Source: Moritella sp. F3 (GTDB lineage Bacteria > Pseudomonadota > Gammaproteobacteria > Enterobacterales > Moritellaceae). Taken from it: 64,000 bases of DNA. Every line of letters begins with the position of its first letter. Position 1 is the stretch's first letter. The notes under the pieces are model-generated. The model searched no databases and was not told the origin of the DNA. It saw only the letters and a list, made by a program, of their open reading frames with translations. The stretch lies in contig NZ_BLRL01000003.1 in assembly GCF_015082335.1 (NCBI RefSeq), positions 310,001 to 374,000 of the forward strand. Reading direction: 5' to 3'. Positions 44,428-52,518 of this stretch are shown here, in pieces. Both the position numbers and the translations under genes were made by a program.

Positions 44428-47376
44428 TTATTGTTGTTGGAATACTTTAGTTATTTTATTTAATTCAATCACATCTGCGAACGGAATATTTTGTTCTGGA
44501 AATGCGGCTTGAACTTTACTTGTTAACGGTTTTGAAAACGAGCGGTAATTGATTTTAGCCACGACCGTGATTGGATAGCTTAGTCCCTCAGGCAGTTCAA
44601 ATGATTCCACGCGAGTTTCATCGGGTGATATACGCGTATCCGACAGAATCTTTTCTACACGCCAGAATTTAAGTCCAACGGGTTCTCCGTGCATATAACC
44701 ACTTTTCTTGGCAAATACACGGCTGTTTTTTGGTAGATAGCCATCGTTTAACTGACCGCTGACTAAGCGTTCTACGCCTTTACTGTCTGTGACAACTAAA
44801 TCAACCCATACTTGACGACGTGCGCCACCCGGCATTTTATGACCGGTATTATGGTTTGTTACCTTCACGTCGATGCTACTGCCATCTTCACTGGCTTCTA
44901 CGTCAAGTAACAGAGCATTGCGTAATATATCGCGGCTGAGTTTGCCGTGTTCTTTTGAACGCATGTCGGAGAAGTAGTAGTTACCACCAATAAAGTTATG
45001 GGCAATTAAGTTTGGTTTAATTGGACCATTATCGGTTGCTTGCCCCGGCACTTTCTTATCAAAGTCAGTCATGTCTAAGCGCATGTGACAATCGATACAG
45101 GTTTTATTCTGTTCTGGGTTGTCTGGTGCATTAAATTTAGACGCTTGCCATTCACCATAGTTATTATTCACGTTAGCGCCTTGGCCTGGTGTGAATTCAT
45201 TATGGCAAGTCGCACAATACAAAGAGCTTTTGTACAGCTCAGGGTTTGAATAGCTGTCTTTGTGTTGTTGCGGCGATGCATTTATTTGTGCTTCAGCAAT
45301 AAGTTTTAATGCCGGGTTACTCGAAAATTCAAACAAGTATTCAGCGCGGTCTTTTAAGTTTACGGTCAGGTCAGTATTACCACCGGCATCTTCTGCTTTG
45401 GTGATACGGTGACAGAATACACAGCTCGTTCCAGTTTCATCGACTGGTAGACCTTCTTTCAATGCATCTCGTAGTGATTGGCCTTCTTTCTCGTACATAC
45501 TGTTGAGGTGAGTTAGTGGCGCTGTATTATTATTTAGAATCGTTTGAGGTGCATGGCAGCCTCGACATAAGTTTCTAAAAGGTTCACCTTCTGATTCTGC
45601 CGCCAGATTTTCTTGGAAGCGATAGTAAGGGCTATCCATGTGCATGCCGTGATTTGAATCTGACCACTGCTTATACAGGGTACTATGGCAAGATTCGCAA
45701 CTTGCTGAGTTTAGCCATTCTGATTTATGGGTGAACTTGCGTTCGTCATCAAAACGTAACCAAGTTGATAAATAAGGTAGGTTCTCTTTAGTGGTGACGT
45801 ACATGTTTAATGCTGACATTAAACGCACGATCTCTACTGAAGGCGCTTTAGGATCGACTTTTGGTAACTCGGGCTTTTTAGGGTCTGTGCCCATACCACC
45901 TTGGGTCTTTTGGATCATATCAATATAAGCTTCGATAGGATCACCAGCAATCATAGATGATAAACCAATATGACCAGTCATCGCATTTACTTTAACGTCT
46001 TTGGTTCCGTCAGCTAATAAGTATTTGTTGGTAAAATTAAAACCGTCAACATGACAAGAGTTGCAGCTCATCCAGAAATCACCTGCCATGGCAGAGTTTT
46101 CAAATTTATCACTGTTTGCAAGATTGAAGAGTGTTTTACCTAAACGTAATTCAGGTGTGATTGGATCGTGACTAATTAATTTAGCGAACTGCGCATTGGC
46201 TAATTTAACTTTAGCAAAGGGTCCTTTACCACTGACATCAAAACTGACTAAGTCGTGAGACATGGCATTTTGAACATAGAGTGTACCGTCTTGTTCAATC
46301 AGGCTGCGCGGGTTAGTACCGGGTATATGACGGTATATTTGCGTTGCTTTTACACCACCTTGTAATTTAGTACGGCGATGACGTTTCGATTTTTTACCAA
46401 TTTTCCCTTGGCGTGATAGATCAAACACCAGTAGATCTTCAGAACCTGATAAGGTAATGAATACTTTTTTACCGTCTTCGCGGAATGCAGCATCGTGTGG
46501 GTTAGACACAATACGCGTAGTGTTGTTGTTTTCAATGATGTTTATTTGCTTGAATAACTGCTTACGTTTATCAACCATTTCTTTTTCTTTGCCTGGTGTA
46601 AGGTCAAGTAATGAAATAGTTGGGAAGACCGTCGATTGAAATTGAAAATTATCCGCGAATGACCACAATACATGGGGTAACCAAGCTTGCGTACCATCGG
46701 GTGATATCGCAATATTATCGAGTACGCGAGGTTTACCCTGTGGTACTGCGCGCGATGCATGTTCTGGCGTATCGACAAGTTGAATTATTTTATTTAATTG
46801 CAGGGTCGCTGCACGGGTATTATAAATTGAGACCTGACCTGTCATGCTGTGGCTGACAAGTAAGCGCCCATCATTTGCAAGGGCAAGGCCACGTGGGGTA
46901 TCTGCTGTTTGCGTCGTCGCGGTTATCTCACCATCAGTTGAAACGGTTAATAGCTGTTTTGCTTCAAACAAAGTGACGTAATATTGTTTATTATATTCAT
47001 CGTAGACAATACCGAAAGGGCGATCACCGGTTTGAATTGTTTTGATTAAGGCTAGGCTATTTGCATCAATAAGATAGAGCTGGTTTGCAAGATAATCACT
47101 GACTAATAATTGGTTGTTAACCGGGTCAAGAGCGAGTCGACGAAGATCTTTACCTAAGGCTTGCTCTGCGATTAATTCACCTGTCTCTGCATTCAGAATA
47201 CTGACGCTACCTGCATCCATATTTGCACTAATAAACTGCGTTTTATCAGTTGATAGTAATAAGCTGTTACTTTTGGTATTTGCACTTACATTGCTGGCGT
47301 AAAGCGAGCTACTTATTAGTAATAACAAAGTAAGCATTAATTTTGGCAATGTACTTATATTCATATTGATATTCAT
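44428..47376 (-). CDS. Multiheme c-type cytochrome with N-terminal beta-propeller
   Basis: About 982 residues with a signal peptide (LMLTLLLLISSSLYASNVSA). Residues from about 35 to 430 form repeated YVTN-like beta-propeller blades (for example LALDPVNNQLLVSDYLANQLYLID). Six CxxCH heme motifs follow at about residues 437, 559, 603, 651, 720 and 759 (CNSCH, CESCH, CRGCH, CVFCH, CATCH, CIDCH). The last 200 residues hold NHNTGHKMPGG. It should act in the periplasm or on the outer membrane as an electron carrier. A Fur-box-like site lies just upstream, and it follows the FTR1 gene group. The start among several ATGs is uncertain. Confidence 0.85.
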   Translation of the reverse strand: MNINMNISTLPKLMLTLLLLISSSLYASNVSANTKSNSLLLSTDKTQFISANMDAGSVSILNAETGELIAEQALGKDLRRLALDPVNNQLLVSDYLANQLYLIDANSLALIKTIQTGDRPFGIVYDEYNKQYYVTLFEAKQLLTVSTDGEITATTQTADTPRGLALANDGRLLVSHSMTGQVSIYNTRAATLQLNKIIQLVDTPEHASRAVPQGKPRVLDNIAISPDGTQAWLPHVLWSFADNFQFQSTVFPTISLLDLTPGKEKEMVDKRKQLFKQINIIENNNTTRIVSNPHDAAFREDGKKVFITLSGSEDLLVFDLSRQGKIGKKSKRHRRTKLQGGVKATQIYRHIPGTNPRSLIEQDGTLYVQNAMSHDLVSFDVSGKGPFAKVKLANAQFAKLISHDPITPELRLGKTLFNLANSDKFENSAMAGDFWMSCNSCHVDGFNFTNKYLLADGTKDVKVNAMTGHIGLSSMIAGDPIEAYIDMIQKTQGGMGTDPKKPELPKVDPKAPSVEIVRLMSALNMYVTTKENLPYLSTWLRFDDERKFTHKSEWLNSASCESCHSTLYKQWSDSNHGMHMDSPYYRFQENLAAESEGEPFRNLCRGCHAPQTILNNNTAPLTHLNSMYEKEGQSLRDALKEGLPVDETGTSCVFCHRITKAEDAGGNTDLTVNLKDRAEYLFEFSSNPALKLIAEAQINASPQQHKDSYSNPELYKSSLYCATCHNEFTPGQGANVNNNYGEWQASKFNAPDNPEQNKTCIDCHMRLDMTDFDKKVPGQATDNGPIKPNLIAHNFIGGNYYFSDMRSKEHGKLSRDILRNALLLDVEASEDGSSIDVKVTNHNTGHKMPGGARRQVWVDLVVTDSKGVERLVSGQLNDGYLPKNSRVFAKKSGYMHGEPVGLKFWRVEKILSDTRISPDETRVESFELPEGLSYPITVVAKINYRSFSKPLTSKVQAAFPEQNIPFADVIELNKITKVFQQQ

Positions 47377-47415
47377 AGATACAGCATCTTGATAGAGGTG
47401 AAGGGTATTGCGATT

Positions 47416-47434
47416 AAGAATGGTTATCATTATA
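47416..47434 (-). promoter_or_regulatory. Fur-box-like site upstream of the multiheme cytochrome
   Basis: Minus strand TATAATGATAACCATTCTT matches 15 of 19 positions of the classical Fur consensus. It lies about 40 bases upstream of the chosen start codon, where a repressor could block transcription. It suggests iron-responsive control. Confidence 0.6.
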
Positions 47435-47493
47435 TAGTTTTAGTGAAATAGTGCAATATCCTTACAATGATTGGATATCTATATAATAAGGAG

Positions 47494-48900
47494 TTAATGA
47501 TAAGGATCAAAATAATAGAGATATAAACTGCGTTCCCCCAGAAAGCGGCCTTTGAATTGGACTACGATCTCTTCATTATGCAGTGGGTTACTGCTCAGTC
47601 GCCAATATCCTTGCTGTTGAGCTTGGTAATTGCTGCTGCTTTGATAATGGCGATCTAAAATTACATGTTGCGGTAAAGTGTGGCGTAAATTATCGATATT
47701 ATAATTACTGATAATAATCTGTTGCGTACTCATTGTTGTAAAAAACTGAGTGGCTTGTAATATCGGTGCATTTTTCTGTGTTGAGAACTGTTTTAGACTG
47801 TGATGCCCCAGTGTTACCAGCAATATAATACTAACCACGTATAGAATAGGGCGAATGCTTTTTTGCAGATAGCTATTTTGCGTATAGAAGTGCTCTACTA
47901 GTTGGGCTGTGATGATGGGTAACAATAAACTGAAGACTGCTAAATGGCGAATGTTTTCTGGATTTTGCCCGCGTATTATCCATGCAAACCAGCAACAAGC
48001 GAGAATACTAAGACCACGTGTTTTGGGTATATAAAGCCCGATGATGAGGTTAGTGGTTAATAAGGCAAGCCCTAAACTTGAATAAGTATTAGTTAAGGTT
48101 GTGAGCCATTGTTGTAATAAAGAATCTGTTGTACTGGTGGTATTCCCCCAAATAGTGAAGTGGCCTTGGGTAAAGCGTTGGCCTTCTTCAATATATGCCC
48201 AGCCGTCTTGCATAAAGACATATCCAGCGCACAATAAGCCAACGGCCGTGATACTGAGTAATTGCCAGCCGAATCGTCGAAAACGCTGCTGCCCTTGAGC
48301 ATGATAGATAAACTCTAAAACCAGTGCGCTAGTGACTAAAGGTAAATAAGAGGGGCGGGTAGCGAGGCATGCCGCTAATAACAGCCCACTTATTATCGAG
48401 GAATATGTTTTTCTGGTGCAGGCGTCAGTAGAGGCTTGTGTATAAAGGTGAGTCTGTAATAAATATAAGCTGAAGAACCACAGTGCAGTAGCATCTGATA
48501 AGCCATTAAAGGCTAATTCAGCAATATTGCCTTGCAGTAAAAAAAGCACAACTGCAAGGATAGTAAATCCCTTTGATTGCATATGTTGATAGCAATAGAC
48601 AAAGACACTTAACGTTAACGCGATAGCAGAAAGAAAACTTAATAAGACATTACTATTGGGATGGGAAGTGATTGCAGCGATACTGCGTTCAAACCAAACA
48701 AAGCCGGGATAACCGGGAAAGTGTGGGCTGAATTCTAATACAGAAAAGTAAGTTAATGCCCGCTGAAAATACAGTGCATCATCACTGCTAATATCAAAAC
48801 TATAATAATTGAGTAAGCCAAAATAGCCTGCAATGCAGGCTATTACGCTAATACCGATAATTAAATCAGCGTAGCAAGGCTCACTACTTCGTTGGAGCAT
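47494..48900 (-). CDS. Membrane glycosyltransferase-like protein (GT-C / ArnT-PMT type)
   Basis: About 468 residues with ten or more hydrophobic segments. The first outside loop has SSDDALYFQRALTYF with paired acidic residues, and then FPGYPGFVWFER, features of GT-C glycosyltransferases that use lipid-linked sugars. A polar C-terminal domain of about 90 residues ends at HNEEIVVQFKG and RSLYLYYFDPY. The acceptor is unknown. The start at 48900 overlaps the upstream secreted-protein gene by 17 bases; a TTG start at 48948 is less likely. It is the last of three overlapping genes after FTR1. Confidence 0.65.
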   Translation of the reverse strand: MLQRSSEPCYADLIIGISVIACIAGYFGLLNYYSFDISSDDALYFQRALTYFSVLEFSPHFPGYPGFVWFERSIAAITSHPNSNVLLSFLSAIALTLSVFVYCYQHMQSKGFTILAVVLFLLQGNIAELAFNGLSDATALWFFSLYLLQTHLYTQASTDACTRKTYSSIISGLLLAACLATRPSYLPLVTSALVLEFIYHAQGQQRFRRFGWQLLSITAVGLLCAGYVFMQDGWAYIEEGQRFTQGHFTIWGNTTSTTDSLLQQWLTTLTNTYSSLGLALLTTNLIIGLYIPKTRGLSILACCWFAWIIRGQNPENIRHLAVFSLLLPIITAQLVEHFYTQNSYLQKSIRPILYVVSIILLVTLGHHSLKQFSTQKNAPILQATQFFTTMSTQQIIISNYNIDNLRHTLPQHVILDRHYQSSSNYQAQQQGYWRLSSNPLHNEEIVVQFKGRFLGERSLYLYYFDPYH

Positions 48901-49492
48901 CGGGTAATGTAAATTGCAGTGCTGCTTGTAAATCAGTTCTGAAGACAATAAAGCGTGTTACATCTGCAGGTTTTTGACCAACACCAAATACACCTGGATT
49001 ACCGATAGAGGCAAGCGCTCCACGGATCGCTGTATCGGCTTGTTTACGATTATCGGCGGTTAAATCAGCAGCAAGTAAGTCAATAAATAACTTACTTTTG
49101 ACGACAAGTACTTTAGCGACTTGGTAATCGTTGATGTTTTGCTCTGCACCTTCAAGGCGGCGCATTACTTCTGCCTTCATCGTAGTGGTTAAGGCCGTTG
49201 CAACGCCTTGCTGATCTTGGGTTGTGATCGCTGTTTGCATTTGCTCATCAACATTTAGCCCATGATGTTCATTAAAGTAAACAAATTCTGCCTGCATTGA
49301 GTCATATGCCGTTTGCACAGCACTGTAATCATTTGCAGATAGTGCTTTTAATAATGTTTCACGGCCTTCAATTAAAGGTTCTTTACCGGCAGCTGCATAA
49401 GAGTAAGCAAAACTTTGCGTAGTGAATAATAATACGAAAAAGCTTAAGATAAATGATTTTACCGTAATTGTGTTGATAGTTTTAAGCGACAT
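48884..49492 (-). CDS. Secreted helical protein of the FTR1 locus, unknown function
   Basis: About 202 residues starting at an ATG behind GAGGAAAA, with a signal peptide (FILSFFVLLFTTQSFA). The mature part is helical and rich in acidic residues and His, for example EFVYFNEHHGLNVDEQ, which could bind metal. A conserved-looking GNPGVFGVGQKPAD lies near the end. The family is not recognised by name. It overlaps the flavoprotein gene by 11 bases and the GT-C gene by 17, so the three are translationally linked. A role as periplasmic partner of the permease is inferred from context only. Confidence 0.7.
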   Translation of the reverse strand: MSLKTINTITVKSFILSFFVLLFTTQSFAYSYAAAGKEPLIEGRETLLKALSANDYSAVQTAYDSMQAEFVYFNEHHGLNVDEQMQTAITTQDQQGVATALTTTMKAEVMRRLEGAEQNINDYQVAKVLVVKSKLFIDLLAADLTADNRKQADTAIRGALASIGNPGVFGVGQKPADVTRFIVFRTDLQAALQFTLPDAPTK

Positions 49493-50957
49493 TTTTTTCC
49501 TCTGGTGTTTTTTTATCATCCATAATGCTTTGTACTTCAATCACTGTTTTTTCGTTACGGTGATCAAAAATTTGGCGGCGGTTATCTTCACCTTTAATAA
49601 TCCCTTCTGCTGCCATCAAGCCCATTTCCATTGCTGTATCAGTGAAGATATAACGGAATGTACCTTGGCGACCAGTCATGACCAAGTTGTCGAATTGGTT
49701 AAGATGAGTGATTGCACGCTCACGTTTCGCGTTGTAGCTTACATCCATCATCGGATAAGCGTATTCAGTATACGTAGTAAAGAATTCGCCCGTACTTACA
49801 TCTGGTACGTCTAGATGATCAAGGTCTTCTTTTACCCGTTTTAATAGTTTGTTATTGTCCATGTTCCAAACATCATCACCTTTGTCACAAGGGATCTCGA
49901 TCATGACTGATGTTTGTCCTTTGGGGGCCATGAATGGTGAGCGACGACGAGGCTCTTGTAAGCGAGTTCCGATTAACTCTGGGTCTGACAGATACTGCCA
50001 GGTATTCTGTGACACGTTTTCTGTTGCCATTGGCATGTTGAAAAAGCGCAGTGAACGATAAGTTAAGCCTGAATCGAAACCTGTTAATGTACAAACTACA
50101 GGTAAAGGGATTGTGCCGACAACGTGATCACAGTTAATGGAGTGTGTTTCACCGTTAAGTTCATAAGTAACGGCATCAATGCTATTGCCCTTATTAAGCT
50201 CATTATGTTTACGTGGATCATGACCTTGCTGCAAAGCGGTGATATTAGCGCCTTGCACAATCGTTACGCCTTGCTGCTGTAACTTTTCAGCAAGCTTGGT
50301 GTACATTTGGCCAAAGCCGAGTTTAGGGTAACGGTATTTTTTCGCGTAAGTACGAGGTGTTGCTCCGCGAGTGGGAATTAAGCGTCGCGCTACATCTTTT
50401 AAATCTAACAAGCTAATGCGTTGAGATGCCCAGTCTGCAGAGAGTTGACGTGGGTCGATACCCCAAAGTTTACCAGTGTAACCTTCGAAGAAGTTTTTAT
50501 ATAACGTGGTACCGAAACGCGTTTCAATCCACTCTGCAAAGTTGCTGGTACTTTGCTCGCTAGGGCGCTTTTGGAATGGCAGTTTAAACACTAAATCTAC
50601 AGCTGCACCTGCTAATAAACTAATTGGCGCATTACGCAGTAAGTTACCAATCGCGAGCGGGTAGTTGTAAGTACGGCCTTTAAAACGGATCACACTGGTA
50701 CGTTCAGCATAAAGTAGATCGTCAGTCATTAAATCATCGATAAACTGTAATAATTTCGGATTTTTAGTAATAAAGCGATGACCACCGTAATCAAAGCGGT
50801 ATTCACCTTTCTCACCTTGGAAGGTTTGCGTTGCGCACATGCCACCAACAAACTCTTCTCGTTCTAGGATAGTTACTTGGTAACCTGCTTGATTAAATTC
50901 CCATGCGGCCATCAGTCCGGCTGGACCTGCACCTAAAATTACAATTTTTTTCGACAT
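49482..50957 (-). CDS. FAD-dependent protein resembling UDP-galactopyranose mutase / protoporphyrinogen oxidase
   Basis: 491 residues with an N-terminal FAD-binding motif ILGAGPAGLMAAWEF and EREEFVGGMC. Further blocks RFDYGGHRFITKNP and FFEGYTGKLWGIDPRQLSADWASQR are those of UGM-like flavoproteins often found beside glycosyltransferases. No membrane segment or signal peptide is evident, so it is cytoplasmic. It may modify a nucleotide sugar or lipid-linked sugar; an electron-transfer role toward iron is an alternative. It lies 80 bases after FTR1 and overlaps the next gene. Confidence 0.75.
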   Translation of the reverse strand: MSKKIVILGAGPAGLMAAWEFNQAGYQVTILEREEFVGGMCATQTFQGEKGEYRFDYGGHRFITKNPKLLQFIDDLMTDDLLYAERTSVIRFKGRTYNYPLAIGNLLRNAPISLLAGAAVDLVFKLPFQKRPSEQSTSNFAEWIETRFGTTLYKNFFEGYTGKLWGIDPRQLSADWASQRISLLDLKDVARRLIPTRGATPRTYAKKYRYPKLGFGQMYTKLAEKLQQQGVTIVQGANITALQQGHDPRKHNELNKGNSIDAVTYELNGETHSINCDHVVGTIPLPVVCTLTGFDSGLTYRSLRFFNMPMATENVSQNTWQYLSDPELIGTRLQEPRRRSPFMAPKGQTSVMIEIPCDKGDDVWNMDNNKLLKRVKEDLDHLDVPDVSTGEFFTTYTEYAYPMMDVSYNAKRERAITHLNQFDNLVMTGRQGTFRYIFTDTAMEMGLMAAEGIIKGEDNRRQIFDHRNEKTVIEVQSIMDDKKTPEEKNVA

Positions 50958-51037
50958 TATTTACTCAATAATTAATATACTTTTTATTCTTATACGGCGA
51001 ACATACTTATGTTCACCACTCATTTTCTTGTTTAAAA

Positions 51038-51874
51038 CTAAGCTGCGGCTGTTTTAGCGGGCACTTGGTATCCACGCTGCCAGAACACAGAGAACACCGC
51101 TAAATAAACGCCCCAAACAATCAGAGGTAATAGATTAGGTGATGAATTATAACCAAATAAAGCGCGTAAGAAAGTGCCAAATATACCTTGGTCATCAAGG
51201 ATATGGCTAATATCAAAGACCGCCGTTTGGAATACAGGTAATACGTCGGCGCTTTGTAGCATATTGGTTGCTGAAGATAATAAACCAGCGGCAATGATAA
51301 TGATCAACAAGCTGGTCCATTTGAAGAAAGCTTGGATTGGTACTTTACGGGTGCCACGCATTAGTACAATAACGAGAACCAGTGATGCAACAAGGCCTGC
51401 ACCAGCGCCAATTAATCCATCTTGTAATGAAAAGTCGCCTTGGCCTGAATACATTAATGCTGAGAAGAACAGTACGGTTTCAAACCCTTCGCGCATCACC
51501 GCAAGGAAAGCTAAAAAGATTAACCCAAAAACATTACCTGTGGTTAATATCTCTCGGATGTTGTTTTGCATATTCGCGACTTGGCTTTTAGCCTGGCGTT
51601 GCATCCAAATTGCCATGTAAGTGAGGACTAACGTAGCAAAACTTAAAATGCCAGCCATTAATAAATTACGGTATTCATGGGAATCAAACTGGTCAACAAC
51701 AAATTGGAAAATGAAGGCCACAATTAGCGAGGCTACTAAGCCGAGCGCAACGCCAATATAGATGAGTTTGTTGTGCTTTGATTCGCCCAGTTTTGCAAGG
51801 TAAGAAAGTATAATGCCAACAAGTAGGAAGGCTTCGAGTCCTTCACGGAAGGTAATTAAAAAACTGGCAAACAT
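51038..51874 (-). CDS. FTR1-family high-affinity ferric iron permease
   Basis: A 278-residue membrane protein with seven predicted helices. The two iron-handling REGxE motifs are present: REGLE at residues 10-14 and REGFE near 127-131. This is the short EfeU/FTR1 type without a fused periplasmic domain. The ATG at 51874 follows AGGAAG with 7 bases between and begins MFASFLITFREG, the usual start. FTR1 permeases take up Fe3+ after oxidation of Fe2+ at the outer face. No EfeO, EfeB or P19 gene is next to it; the neighbours are different, which makes this locus unusual. Confidence 0.93.
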   Translation of the reverse strand: MFASFLITFREGLEAFLLVGIILSYLAKLGESKHNKLIYIGVALGLVASLIVAFIFQFVVDQFDSHEYRNLLMAGILSFATLVLTYMAIWMQRQAKSQVANMQNNIREILTTGNVFGLIFLAFLAVMREGFETVLFFSALMYSGQGDFSLQDGLIGAGAGLVASLVLVIVLMRGTRKVPIQAFFKWTSLLIIIIAAGLLSSATNMLQSADVLPVFQTAVFDISHILDDQGIFGTFLRALFGYNSSPNLLPLIVWGVYLAVFSVFWQRGYQVPAKTAAA

Positions 51875-51875
51875 A

Positions 51876-52358
51876 TTATGACTTCCTAAAAAATTTAATG
51901 ACTGTCCAGCGCCATGCATGACGAAGAACCAGTGGGGTGAGTAACCATGAGCTGTAAAAATGGATATCTTGCATTAAAATGCTGAAATTATTGCCGGTGT
52001 TGCCCCAAAAAGTCAGGTAAATACCGGTAAGAGTACAAGCAACAAGTAAGTATTCTATTATTGTGCCGGTTTGACGCAAGAACTTCTTATTACTTTTTTT
52101 AATCAGGTTGCGGTGCGATAACCAGAAACTGCCAACAAAAACAGGGAATATACTAATACCAGCAAGCATGTGCATGAGTAATACGGTGCGCTCTACTTGC
52201 CATGGGATAGTGATAAACGGCCACAATAAAAGTCCCGATAAGAACATTAAATATAATATTGCTTCCGCTTTTTTGTGGTGAAAGGCCAGACGTTTGAAAT
52301 ATTGCTGTAAACGTGACCAGACGTTATCGTCGGCTGGAGTAGCTGCTTGAACTGACAT
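51876..52358 (-). CDS. Four-helix membrane protein, cytochrome-b-like, in the FTR1 locus
   Basis: A 160-residue protein with four predicted membrane segments (about 37-55, 60-80, 97-120 and 128-150). Histidines occur within or at the ends of helices (LLMHMLAG, QDIHFYSSWLLTPLVLRHAW), as in di-heme cytochrome b-type proteins, so it may bind heme and pass electrons across the membrane. This is inference; no named family is recognised. Its stop is one base before the FTR1 start codon, so the two are surely cotranscribed. Confidence 0.7.
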   Translation of the reverse strand: MSVQAATPADDNVWSRLQQYFKRLAFHHKKAEAILYLMFLSGLLLWPFITIPWQVERTVLLMHMLAGISIFPVFVGSFWLSHRNLIKKSNKKFLRQTGTIIEYLLVACTLTGIYLTFWGNTGNNFSILMQDIHFYSSWLLTPLVLRHAWRWTVIKFFRKS

Positions 52359-52392
52359 GATAAAACCTTATTCATATCGACGGTATGAAAAC

Positions 52393-52428
52393 GCAAAAAG
52401 GGCTGAGTAAAATCTCATCCCTTTTTGC
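52393..52428. terminator. Hairpin between the 673-residue gene and the cytochrome-b-like gene
   Basis: GCAAAAAGGG pairs with CCCTTTTTGC; inside it TGAG/CTCA can also pair. On the minus strand GTTTTC follows. In the FTR1 locus it would act as a partial terminator after the first gene, letting that gene be expressed more than the rest. Confidence 0.55.
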
Positions 52429-52518
52429 AACTTTTATTTTTATTTCGCAACGCGTTCATTAACTCATTTAAGTGAACTTAGCACGTTGCGAGATGGCTAT
52501 CTGTTGCCAAAAGGGCGG

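Noticed and set aside
51174-51620. 148-codon ORF opposite FTR1
   Set aside because: It is antisense to the FTR1 coding region and has no recognisable protein features.
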